In this document: positions 1 to 5,414 of the stretch, piece by piece
Numbering within the stretch: the first letter of the stretch is position 1
Layout of the letters: each line of letters begins with the position of its first letter
Assembly: GCA_024743015.1 (NCBI GenBank)
Contig: JANSXJ010000155.1
Location: forward strand, 1-8,138
DNA length: 8,138 nt
Origin: Hyphomonas sp.
Lineage (GTDB): Bacteria > Pseudomonadota > Alphaproteobacteria > Caulobacterales > Hyphomonadaceae
Direction: 5' to 3'
Notes under the pieces: generated by a model
What the model was told of the DNA's origin: nothing
Database searches by the model: none
The model's input: the letters and a program-made list of their open reading frames with translations, nothing else
Position numbers and translations under genes: made by a program

Positions 1-4
1 GAAA

Positions 5-18
5 GCGAGGAACCTCGC
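5..18 (+). promoter_or_regulatory. Hairpin covering the ribosome-binding site of the DUF2493 gene
   Basis: A perfect inverted repeat (GCGAGG, AA, CCTCGC) ends one base before the ATG at 20. The only Shine-Dalgarno-like stretch, GAGGAA at 7-12, lies inside it. As RNA it would form a short stem with a GAAC loop and could hide the ribosome-binding site. The repeat is plainly visible; a regulatory role is inference. The sequence upstream of base 1 is not available, so a promoter cannot be judged. Confidence 0.5.
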
Positions 19-19
19 C

Positions 20-949
20 ATGACCGAGACCTTCTTCCCCGATCCATCCGAACCAGCCACTGCATCGCCGACCGCGCATCTGCTCGACGAACTCCAGCTC
101 TACGGCCATCGCCCGTTCGAGGATGCGCCGGACCCACGGCCGCTGCCCGATCATGACCAGATCGAGGACGCGCTCGCCGACATGTTCGATGCGTTCGTCT
201 CGACGCTGTCCGACACACGGCTCGAACCGGACCTACCCGATCTTCTGTGGTCGCTGGTCAATCTGTTCCACCGCCGCATCGACCGGACACAACGCGACCT
301 TGATAGCAACGAAGACCGGCAGCGCCGCAGCCAGGCCGAACAGGATGGCTCCGAGGTCCATTCTGTCGAGCTTGAACGGTTGATTGCCGAGGGCCTGACT
401 TTGATCGAACGGCGCAACGCCTTCGAGTTCATGCGCGATGTCGCCGTCGATCTCCACGAAACCTATACTGGCCAGCCTTGGCTGCCACGCTCCGGCTCGA
501 AGGTCTCGCATCGGTCAATGACCGCCGCCGTCATCGACAGCCGGGATTTTCTCAATGCCCGCCGCCGCGCCGAAACCGAAGTGCTGATCCCGCAAGGCAC
601 ACGTATCGCCTTCGCTGGTGGCGTTGATTGCAACGACCATGATCGCATCTGGGCGGTTCTTGACCGCGTTCACGCCAAACATGCCGACATGGCACTGCTG
701 CATGGCGGCACCCCGCGTGGCGCCGAAAAGATCGCCGCCTGTTGGGCCGACAGTCGAAACGTCCCGCAGATCATCTTCAAGCCGGACTGGACCAATCACG
801 CTAAGGCCGCGCCGTTCAAACGCAATGACACGCTCCTCGAAACCATGCCCATCGGCCTGATCGTCTTCCCCGGCTCCGGCGTTACTGACAACCTCGCCGA
901 CAAGGCCCGCAAGTTCGGCATTCCGCTCCATGACTTCCGGTCGCGATGA
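20..949 (+). CDS. DUF2493 domain protein (YspA / cpYpsA-related SLOG family)
   Basis: The protein has 309 residues. The C-terminal part, about residues 193-306, matches the DUF2493 pattern: a first beta strand with IAFAGG and VDCNDHD near 196-208, the signature HGGTPRGAEK near 228-237, then a Trp-Ala pair near 242-243, and a final VFPGSGVTDN near 282-291. The family belongs to the SLOG Rossmann-like superfamily, thought to bind nucleotides or nucleotide-derived ligands; no reaction is established. The N-terminal half (1-190) is acidic at first and then helical and charged, and I recognise no domain in it. The ATG at 20 is preceded by GAGGAA at good spacing, which supports this start. Such genes are common on sphingomonad plasmids and integrative elements. 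The domain call is firm; the cellular role is unknown. Confidence 0.88.
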   Translation: MTETFFPDPSEPATASPTAHLLDELQLYGHRPFEDAPDPRPLPDHDQIEDALADMFDAFVSTLSDTRLEPDLPDLLWSLVNLFHRRIDRTQRDLDSNEDRQRRSQAEQDGSEVHSVELERLIAEGLTLIERRNAFEFMRDVAVDLHETYTGQPWLPRSGSKVSHRSMTAAVIDSRDFLNARRRAETEVLIPQGTRIAFAGGVDCNDHDRIWAVLDRVHAKHADMALLHGGTPRGAEKIAACWADSRNVPQIIFKPDWTNHAKAAPFKRNDTLLETMPIGLIVFPGSGVTDNLADKARKFGIPLHDFRSR

Positions 950-962
950 TCGCGACGCGACC
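939..962. repeat. Palindrome spanning the stop codon of the DUF2493 gene
   Basis: TCGCGAT-G-ATCGCGA at 941-955 is a perfect 7-bp-arm palindrome containing the TGA stop. A competing inverted repeat, GGTCGCG (939-945) with CGCGACC (956-962), encloses its right side. There is no following T tract, so this is not a standard intrinsic terminator. It may form an mRNA 3' structure or act as a protein-binding site; the function is unknown. Confidence 0.45.
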
Positions 963-1101
963 AAGAGCAAAAGGCGCTCGCAGGCTGCCACCCGCTGGTT
1001 CGGTACGCATCTCGCGGCGCCGGTACAAGGGCTTTGACCGTTCTTGACAAAAGCGGACGTCGTCGACCGGCGTCCAAGGTCTTGACACTCACCGCCCCTG
1101 A

Positions 1102-1257
1102 ATGTTGCTGTATCTCAACAGCCCCTCGATCGCCCGCAAACGCGCCGCCTATGACGCGCTGATCCGCTCCAAGGCCTATCGTGATCATTGGGGCATTCCC
1201 AACCTCAAGCTTAATCTGGTCACGCGGCAGCCGGCCCAGCCAAGCGTTGCGGCATGA
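1102..1257 (+). pseudogene. Short remnant resembling the C-terminus of a replication-relaxation protein
   Basis: An open frame of 51 codons runs from ATG 1102 to TGA 1257, with an in-frame stop immediately before the ATG (1099-1101) and no convincing ribosome-binding site. The peptide contains ARKRAAYDALIRSKAYRDHW followed by GIPNLKLNLVT. This resembles, from memory, the C-terminal part of plasmid replication-relaxation proteins (a Tyr-rich helix, then W/F-G-I/F-P-N-L and a beta strand). Codon use looks like that of real alphaproteobacterial genes. I therefore read it as the surviving end of a longer gene whose front has been lost. Its last base overlaps the A tract of the minus-strand terminator. 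It could instead be a small intact gene. The family assignment is tentative. Confidence 0.4.
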
Positions 1258-1285
1258 AAAACCCCATCCGGCGGACCGGATGGGG
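1257..1285 (-). terminator. Intrinsic terminator of the minus-strand operon
   Basis: Read on the minus strand, CCCCATCCGG, a TCCG loop and CCGGATGGGG form a perfect 10-bp stem followed directly by five T residues (the A run at 1257-1261 on the + strand). It lies 14 bases beyond the stop codon of the DUF3768 gene, where a terminator for that transcript is expected. Confidence 0.92.
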
Positions 1286-1299
1286 CAGATACGGCTTGG

Positions 1300-1647
1300 T
1301 CAATACTCGCTGGCGAGCATGACCGTCATAACCCGGACCGTCAGTGCCGGATCAGTGGGGTCGGGCGAACCCGCCGTCAGGGTGGGGTCATACGCGTCGA
1401 TCTTGAAGAAGAGCTTTTCGCCCTCGACCATCAACGCCCCGAAATCGTGCTCGTGATAGGGATCATTGCCTTCATCGAACGCATCGAACCGGGCAATCGC
1501 ATCCATGGCGCGAGAGATAAACGCTTGTCCACGCTCCTGGACGCCGGCGGTGATCATGATCCGTCCGCCGCCGCCGCTTTGCCTGAATGTGTCGTTCAAG
1601 ATGCGGATGCGTTCGGCCCTGACGGCCGGTGATTGTGGTTTTGACAT
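1300..1647 (-). CDS. DUF3768 domain protein
   Basis: The protein has 115 residues and matches DUF3768 along most of its length. Landmarks are RIRILNDTFR near 13-22, GRIMITAGV near 28-36, FDAFDEGNDPYHEHDFGA near 54-71 and FFKIDAYD near 80-87. A C-terminal SPDPTDPALTVRVMTVMLAS follows near 94-113. The length is typical of the family. Its function is unknown; it is a small cytoplasmic protein widespread on alphaproteobacterial plasmids and mobile islands. The ATG at 1647 has a strong AAAGGAG ribosome-binding site six bases upstream (1654-1660 region), so the start is well supported. It is the last gene before the terminator at 1257-1285. A 264-bp gap separates it from the upstream RuvC-like gene, so it may share that transcript or have its own promoter. 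Confidence 0.9.
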   Translation of the reverse strand: MSKPQSPAVRAERIRILNDTFRQSGGGGRIMITAGVQERGQAFISRAMDAIARFDAFDEGNDPYHEHDFGALMVEGEKLFFKIDAYDPTLTAGSPDPTDPALTVRVMTVMLASEY

Positions 1648-1911
1648 TTGTTGCTCCTTTCGCTGGCCACGTCCGAGCCGATCTCGGGCGCGCCCGGCGA
1701 AGGGAGCGGTGTCGGTGAAGTGCGATTGCCCAACTCACCAAAAAGCAGTCGGGAAAGGTCTGCATCGGAGGCGCCGTGCTGGCCTGCCTGGCCGGTCCCG
1801 TCCGGCGGCGCAACGGCTGCGCCGTCCTGCGCTGCCGCTGCGGCCGAAGGTGCGCTGCCGCCCGTGTTCCGGCCCGATTGGCAGGGCACAGCGGCTCCGA
1901 AAAGCAGACCA
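1648..1911. other. GC-rich gap with no confident gene
   Basis: This 264-bp stretch between the RuvC-like gene and DUF3768 holds the DUF3768 ribosome-binding site at its left edge. Long open frames cross it on both strands but overlap the better-supported genes. On the minus strand one frame encodes an Ala/Gly/Pro-rich, hydrophilic stretch with G/C-rich third positions, which could be a degraded or unrecognised coding segment. It has no good start and no recognisable motif, so I do not call a gene. Confidence 0.4.
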
Positions 1912-2382
1912 TCATTGCTCGGCTGGCAGGAAGCCGGCTTGTTCGGCCAGGGCAAGGGCCTCGAAATAGACCAGATTGTGCGGTTCGCGCTTCCAGGGCC
2001 GTGGCCGCTTCGGCAACCATGGCGCAAGGTTCGGGAACCGCCTCGCATAATGCGCAGCTTCCGCATACCGGTTCGGGTGATGCTGTTCTCGGGCGATCGT
2101 CACCGTCATCGCAACACTGGACTTGGCTGTCTGTTGCAAGGCCGCCAGGATCGATCGCGTCTTGTCCGATTTGCGGTCGGCGCTGCGATGGTCCTCGACG
2201 ACGATCGCGTTCGGCCCGTGCTCGTTGATCCAATCGGCCAGCCGGTTGGATGCGCGCTCTGTATCCTGGCTAGCGCGCTTGGAAAGCTGCCATTCGATGG
2301 GCATGCCATCGACGATCACAACATAACCGACGCGGCCGTACCGCGCCGCCAATGCCATGACGACAAGGCGATCATGCGTCAT
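1912..2382 (-). CDS. Probable RuvC/RNase H-fold-like protein, uncharacterised
   Basis: From the ATG at 2382 this encodes 156 residues. The layout suggests an RNase H/RuvC-like fold: an N-terminal strand pair (VVMALAARYGRVGYVVIVDG, near 7-26), a central strand ending in acidic residues (NAIVVEDHRS, near 58-67) and a C-terminal helix (HNLVYFEALALAEQ) after a basic Pro-Lys-Arg stretch. The usual first catalytic Asp of RuvC is not obvious (Ala-Ala-Arg-Tyr occupies the region), so it may be inactive or a distant relative. The ATG lies inside the end of the upstream repressor gene with an 11-base overlap, and AAGG sits just before it, which suggests translational coupling. A GTG at 2397 in the same frame is an alternative start. 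The gene looks real from its codon use and position; the fold assignment is only a pattern-based inference. Confidence 0.7.
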   Translation of the reverse strand: MTHDRLVVMALAARYGRVGYVVIVDGMPIEWQLSKRASQDTERASNRLADWINEHGPNAIVVEDHRSADRKSDKTRSILAALQQTAKSSVAMTVTIAREQHHPNRYAEAAHYARRFPNLAPWLPKRPRPWKREPHNLVYFEALALAEQAGFLPAEQ

Positions 2383-2722
2383 GATCCTTGCGGTCACAGT
2401 CGATCAAATGGTCAGCCAACGCATTGAGCGTGTTTTGCCGCTTGTGACGGCCGATCCAGTGTTTGGGCGGATCGGGCATCGTCCCCATCCGCTCGCGCAG
2501 ATCGATGCGTGCTTGCTGGAAGACGCCGGCAAAAAGGCTTTCAAAACTGCGGCCGTGGATGAGCGACAAGGTGCATATCTCGCGCACCGTCGGCATGCGC
2601 TTGCCGGTCTCGATCTGGGAAACCAGCGAGGGGGTGATGCCCAGCAGATGAGCACAATCGACTTGCGTCAGACCCGACTTGCTGCGCGCGACTTTGATGT
2701 CATAGGTGAGTTCATGGAACAT
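2372..2722 (-). CDS. XRE-family helix-turn-helix transcriptional regulator
   Basis: The protein has 116 residues. A Cro/CI-type helix-turn-helix spans about residues 7-62. Its key features are the helix start SGLTQVDCAHLLGI (16-29), the recognition helix PSLVSQIETGKRMP (31-44), and the helices after PTVREICTLS. The C-terminal half (63-116) is basic and helical with no second domain that I recognise. It likely acts as a DNA-binding repressor in the cytoplasm, probably of its own promoter and perhaps of the divergent recombinase operon. It is the first gene of the minus-strand group and overlaps the next gene by 11 bases. No Shine-Dalgarno sequence precedes the ATG. A TATTCT sequence lies directly before it (2723-2728), so the message may be leaderless or nearly so. 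Confidence 0.9.
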   Translation of the reverse strand: MFHELTYDIKVARSKSGLTQVDCAHLLGITPSLVSQIETGKRMPTVREICTLSLIHGRSFESLFAGVFQQARIDLRERMGTMPDPPKHWIGRHKRQNTLNALADHLIDCDRKDHDA

Positions 2723-2745
2723 AGAATAAGGAACTAAAGAACGAA

Positions 2746-2756
2746 CAATCAGATTG
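2746..2756. promoter_or_regulatory. Candidate operator palindrome upstream of the XRE regulator
   Basis: CAATC-A-GATTG is a perfect 5-bp-arm palindrome centred about 29 bases upstream of the regulator's ATG. The neighbouring stretch also carries repeated GAAC tetramers (2718-2745). A short palindrome at this distance is typical of autoregulated XRE repressors. The palindrome is seen; its use as an operator is inferred. Confidence 0.4.
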
Positions 2757-2797
2757 CTGGAACGACGCTCATGGTCGCCATCCCCGCAGCTCCGGAT

Positions 2798-2889
2798 TCA
2801 GCATGGCCATGAGCCCCAGCCGGTGCCGCTCGGCTCGGAAAGGGGTAACCCCCTTCCGATCGACCCGCTCAGGCTCATGGCCATGCTGA
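2798..2889. repeat. 18-bp inverted repeat enclosing a second hairpin
   Basis: TCAGCATGGCCATGAGCC at 2798-2815 is exactly repeated in inverted orientation at 2872-2889. Between the arms, 2836-2858 forms another hairpin (CGGAAAGGGG, TAA, CCCCCTTCCG) with one mismatch in ten pairs. Each outer arm also contains the palindrome CATGGCCATG. The structure lies in the divergent gap between the XRE regulator and the recombinase operon. It has no T tract on either strand, so simple termination is unlikely. It could be a recombinase- or replication-related site, or the remains of a small mobile repeat. I saw no second copy in this window. Confidence 0.65.
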
Positions 2890-3001
2890 TCCAGATGACG
2901 CCAGCCTACCCGATCCCAAAGTCGGCGATAGTGGCCCCGCTGTTTCCATGGCGATCCGGAGCCACTGTGCGAGGTTATCCCACTCTGGCAGACTGTCAGC
3001 C

Positions 3002-3178
3002 ATGCACGATCAACCATCACAAGACAGGCCACCCAAAGACCAGCAATCGCTCGACCAGTTCATCGCGCTGTGCAAGCGCGTCTATGAGCGCATGGAACGC
3101 GAGGGCTCCTGGCCGTGGGCGGACTCGCCAAAATCTGACGATCTGATAGAGTCGAGGCCTAACCAAAATGATATATGA
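3002..3178 (+). CDS. Small protein coupled to the serine recombinase
   Basis: From the ATG at 3002 this encodes 58 residues. The N-terminus is polar and Gln/Pro/Asp-rich. The core (LDQFIALCKRVYERMEREG, near 17-35) is a predicted amphipathic helix followed by SWPW, and the C-terminus is acidic and polar. Its stop overlaps the recombinase start in an ATGA at 3175-3178, indicating translational coupling and probably a linked function. From memory, similar short proteins occur directly upstream of recombinases on sphingomonad elements. The role is unknown; a recombination accessory factor is one possibility. An upstream ATG at 2948 in the same frame would add 18 residues. I prefer 3002 because the longer N-terminus looks like non-coding sequence, but neither start has a clear ribosome-binding site. 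Confidence 0.65.
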   Translation: MHDQPSQDRPPKDQQSLDQFIALCKRVYERMEREGSWPWADSPKSDDLIESRPNQNDI

Positions 3179-4728
3179 AACAATGCTTTGGCTATCTGCG
3201 TGTGTCCACGACCAAGCAGGGCGATGGCGTCTCGCTTGACGCTCAAAAAGCCTTCATCACGGATTATGCAACACGCAACCAGATTACCATCACCCAATGG
3301 TTCGAAGAAAAAGAAACCGCTGCCAAACAGGGCCGACCGGCCTTCAACGCCATGGTCGCCGCCATCAACCGCGGCAAGGCGGTCGGCTTCATCGCCCACA
3401 AGATCGATCGGTCCGCGCGCAACTTCGCCGATTGGGCCAAGATCGGCGATCTGTCGGACGCCGGCTATGAAGTCCACTTCGCCGCCGAAACCCTCGACTT
3501 CCGCTCTCGCGGCGGCCGCCTATCGGCCGATATGCAAGCGGTCATCGCCACCGACTACATCCGCAATCTGCGTGAGGAGGTCCGCAAGGGCATCGACGGC
3601 CGCCTGAAGCAGGGCCTTTATCCATTCAAGGCGCCATGCGGATATCTCGACAATGGTCGCGGCAAGCCAAAGACCCTCGATCCCGAACGCGCGCCATTGG
3701 TCAAGGAACTGTTCGACCTTTATGCCAGCGGCAATCATTCCATCCGCTCACTGCGATCGGAGATGATCCGACGTGGCCTGACCAGCCGAACAGGACGACC
3801 GCCCAGCAAGCGCCAAATCGAAGCCATCCTGGCCAACCCCTTCTATTGCGGCATCATCCACATCAAACGAACCGGCGCGACCTATGAGGGCATCCATGAA
3901 CCGTTGATCTCGGTGGCGCTGTTCGATCGTGTCCAGGCCGTCAAATCCGGCAAGGCGGGCAAGAAGGTCACCCGGCACAACCACATGTTCCGAGGACTGT
4001 TTCGATGCGCCAGTTGCCGCCGCTCGATGATCCCCGAACGCCAAAAGGGCCGTGTCTACTATCGCTGCCAGGTGCGATCCTGCCCGACCACGACCATGCG
4101 CGAAGACATGATCGAAGACCGCATCATCGATGCGTTGCTTGGATTGCGGCTCAGCGGCGCGGCCATCGACAGACTGACCGACCAGGTGACGCGCTGGGTG
4201 GAGGAACGCCATGATTGCCAAAACGACGAGTTGACACTGACACGCAATCTCGCAGCGGTCGAACAACGACTGGAGAACCTGACCGACGCGTTGATCGACA
4301 AGCACATCGATCACGACACCTACGCGGCCAAGCGTCAGTCCTTGCTGCTCGAAAAACGCCGGATCGAGGATCAGGCGGAAGCGATGGCCGAGTTGCAAGC
4401 CGCGCCGGGCCAGGTGCGCCGGTTTCTCGAACTGGCAAAAACCCTTGCGGCATACTACCAATCGCTCGAACCGGCCGAACGCCGCCAATTCGTTCAAACG
4501 GCCTTCTCGAACCGGCGCGTGGAAGCAAAATCGGTCGCATTCGAGCCGTCCGATTGGCTCGCACCGGTCCGATCAGTTAGCTGTGCCCCTGTTGGTGAGC
4601 CGTTTCGACCCACTTCTCGAAGTGGCCCCGACTTGAAACCCTGCCAGATTGAGGCGTTAGTGATGGCGGCGTACAGCGATCAGGTTCAATCCTTTCTGGT
4701 CGGGACCGACACCAGCAGGCTCCGGTAG
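3175..4728 (+). CDS. Large serine recombinase
   Basis: The protein has 517 residues. The N-terminal resolvase/invertase catalytic domain covers about 4-148, with YLRVSTTKQ giving the nucleophile Ser11 and HKIDRSARN (75-83) supplying the conserved Arg region. A recombinase DNA-binding domain follows, about 155-260 (CGYL near 155, then RPPSKRQIEAILANPFYCG). A zinc ribbon has Cys278, Cys281, Cys298 and Cys303, and a charged coiled-coil region spans about 340-430, as in phage-type large serine integrases. Such enzymes cut both DNA strands through a Ser-DNA link and perform site-specific integration or excision. All visible key residues are intact, so it is probably active. The last 40 or so residues (RPTSRSGPDLKPCQIEALV onward) recur in the remnant at 7044-7292. 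Translation is coupled to the 58-aa gene upstream. Confidence 0.95.
   Translation: MKQCFGYLRVSTTKQGDGVSLDAQKAFITDYATRNQITITQWFEEKETAAKQGRPAFNAMVAAINRGKAVGFIAHKIDRSARNFADWAKIGDLSDAGYEVHFAAETLDFRSRGGRLSADMQAVIATDYIRNLREEVRKGIDGRLKQGLYPFKAPCGYLDNGRGKPKTLDPERAPLVKELFDLYASGNHSIRSLRSEMIRRGLTSRTGRPPSKRQIEAILANPFYCGIIHIKRTGATYEGIHEPLISVALFDRVQAVKSGKAGKKVTRHNHMFRGLFRCASCRRSMIPERQKGRVYYRCQVRSCPTTTMREDMIEDRIIDALLGLRLSGAAIDRLTDQVTRWVEERHDCQNDELTLTRNLAAVEQRLENLTDALIDKHIDHDTYAAKRQSLLLEKRRIEDQAEAMAELQAAPGQVRRFLELAKTLAAYYQSLEPAERRQFVQTAFSNRRVEAKSVAFEPSDWLAPVRSVSCAPVGEPFRPTSRSGPDLKPCQIEALVMAAYSDQVQSFLVGTDTSRLR
4609..4698 (+). repeat. Recombinase-tail direct repeat, copy 1
   Basis: These 90 bases, at the 3' end of the recombinase gene, match 7095-7184 in the same orientation without gaps, with 15 mismatches by eye (about 83% identity). 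The first 12 bases (CCCACTTCTCGA) are identical in both copies, and so is an internal run around CAGCGATCAGGTTCAA. The reading frame is kept in both. In this copy only, CCACTT-CTCG-AAGTGG at 4610-4625 forms a perfect hairpin. Confidence 0.85.
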
Positions 4729-4794
4729 TGGTCGGTAGCTGATACAATCCCGCACTATGGCAGTGGCACTGGTAGCCAGCAGCCGACAGCATGC

Positions 4795-4800
4795 TATATT
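4795..4800 (+). promoter_or_regulatory. Candidate -10 element for the toxin-antitoxin operon
   Basis: TATATT lies six bases before the antitoxin ATG, which has no Shine-Dalgarno sequence. This spacing fits a leaderless transcript. No good -35 box is visible. A 9-bp palindrome, AGTGGCACT at 4762-4770, sits just upstream and could be a binding site for autoregulation by the antitoxin complex. Both are suggestions only. Confidence 0.35.
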
Positions 4801-4806
4801 GGTGCC

Positions 4807-5025
4807 ATGTCTACCACCTTCGACCAGGCAATCGCAGCAGCAAAGCGACTTTCCCGCGAGGATCAAGCGCGCCTCATTGACCTGTTGCAAGAGCCTGAAT
4901 CCGTACCGCCGGCGGCACTGGCAGGCATTGAGGCCGGCGTGGCCGACCTTGACGCTGGCCGGGTCGCATCACCCGAGCGCCGGAAGGCATTCGCCGACAG
5001 CGTGCAAAAACTACGCTCGGTATGA
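4807..5025 (+). CDS. Antitoxin of a RelE/ParE-type toxin-antitoxin pair
   Basis: The protein has 72 residues and is mostly helical and acidic. It contains SREDQARLIDLLQE near 16-29, IEAGVADLDAGRVASPE near 41-57 and a charged C-terminal helix. The pattern of a short protein with a Gly-rich D/E-A-G-R-V segment, directly upstream of a RelE/ParE toxin, is typical of addiction-module antitoxins. Its last codons overlap the toxin start in an ATGA (5022-5025), the usual coupled arrangement. No clear ribbon-helix-helix or HTH motif is visible, so DNA binding and autoregulation are uncertain. It would be expected to bind and neutralise the toxin in the cytoplasm. Identity rests mainly on context. Confidence 0.75.
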   Translation: MSTTFDQAIAAAKRLSREDQARLIDLLQEPESVPPAALAGIEAGVADLDAGRVASPERRKAFADSVQKLRSV

Positions 5026-5309
5026 AGCTCGTCATTTCTGAGCGTGCTCAGGATGAATATGAAGCTGCGTTTGCGTACATCTATGAACGCAATCAAGCAG
5101 CTGCCTTGGCGTTCTACGACACGGTTGAGACAGCCTTCTATAACCTGACTGTTTTTCCATTGCACGGCAGGGAAGTGATGCCAGGTGTGCGCCGACTCGT
5201 CCTTCAGACCTTTCCGTATCTCATCTTTTATCGCGTGACCAAAGACCGTATCGAGATCATCTCGATCTTTGCATCGGCGCGTAATCCAGACGATCAGCCT
5301 GATCGTTAG
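5022..5309 (+). CDS. RelE/ParE-family toxin
   Basis: The protein has 95 residues, the usual toxin length. Family landmarks are ISERAQDEYEAAFAYI (5-20), then AAALAFYDTVETAFYNLTVF (26-45), PLHGREVMPGVRRLVLQTFP (46-65) and YLIFYRVTKDRIEIISIFAS (66-85), ending in ARNP. This is the ParE/RelE pattern: an N-terminal helix pair, a central Pro/Gly loop with basic residues, and a beta sheet containing Tyr70-Arg71. ParE members inhibit DNA gyrase and RelE members cleave ribosome-bound mRNA; the sequence alone does not settle which applies, though the overall look favours ParE. The start is fixed by the ATGA overlap with the antitoxin gene. The stop is followed immediately by the 39-bp repeat at 5310. 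Confidence 0.9.
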   Translation: MKLVISERAQDEYEAAFAYIYERNQAAALAFYDTVETAFYNLTVFPLHGREVMPGVRRLVLQTFPYLIFYRVTKDRIEIISIFASARNPDDQPDR

Positions 5310-5348
5310 TCATTATCAGCCATAAACCCACGTCACTCATGGACACAA
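5310..5348 (+). repeat. 39-bp direct repeat, copy A
   Basis: This 39-bp sequence starts TCATTATCAGCCATAAACCC and is repeated perfectly at 6796-6834 in the same orientation. Copy A begins at the first base after the toxin stop codon. A weaker match, with indels, continues to about 5369, covering MDTxVS codons in both copies. Together the two copies bracket the propeller gene. Confidence 0.9.
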
Positions 5349-5401
5349 TGGTGTCAGCAGTGGCGATCTACGAGGAGTTCCACTCAAAAATACTGTGGTA
5401 A
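5339..5401 (+). pseudogene. Truncated copy of the 62-aa gene's 5' end
   Basis: An ATG within the 39-bp repeat opens a 20-residue frame starting MDTMVSAV and ending at TAA 5399-5401. The paralogous position at 6825 starts MDTTVSTG and runs for 62 residues. After the shared start the frames appear to part through a small indel near 5356-5362. It is best read as a 5' fragment left by duplication, or as a leader peptide ahead of the propeller gene. Translation is not supported by a ribosome-binding site. Confidence 0.4.
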
Positions 5402-5404
5402 TAT
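5396..5404 (+). promoter_or_regulatory. Candidate extended -10 promoter of the propeller gene
   Basis: TGGTAATAT combines a TG dinucleotide with TAATAT, matching an extended -10 element ten bases before the ATG at 5415. No clear -35 is visible, which is tolerated by extended -10 promoters. Transcription would then begin very close to the start codon. This is an inference from motif and spacing. Confidence 0.4.
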
Positions 5405-5414
5405 TGAAAGCACC

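Noticed and set aside
1044..1087. Two TTGACA hexamers (near 1044 and 1082) as promoter -35 boxes
   Set aside because: No acceptable -10 element lies at the right spacing after either, and only a gene remnant follows.
1472..2427. Several long open frames on both strands across the RuvC-like gene and the gap, up to 259 codons
   Set aside because: They are Arg/Pro/Ala-rich, contain no recognisable domain and overlap better-supported genes; long chance frames are common in GC-rich DNA.
2875..3003. A 42-aa minus-strand frame (starts MADSLPEWDNLAQW) whose ATG overlaps the ATG of the 58-aa + strand gene
   Set aside because: It looks partly protein-like, but its stop lies inside the inverted repeat arm, there is no ribosome-binding site and I recognise no family; it could be a decayed gene fragment.
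4743..4748. TACAAT as a -10 element for the toxin-antitoxin operon
   Set aside because: It matches the consensus well but has no -35 partner, and TATATT at 4795 fits the start codon better; it remains a weaker alternative.
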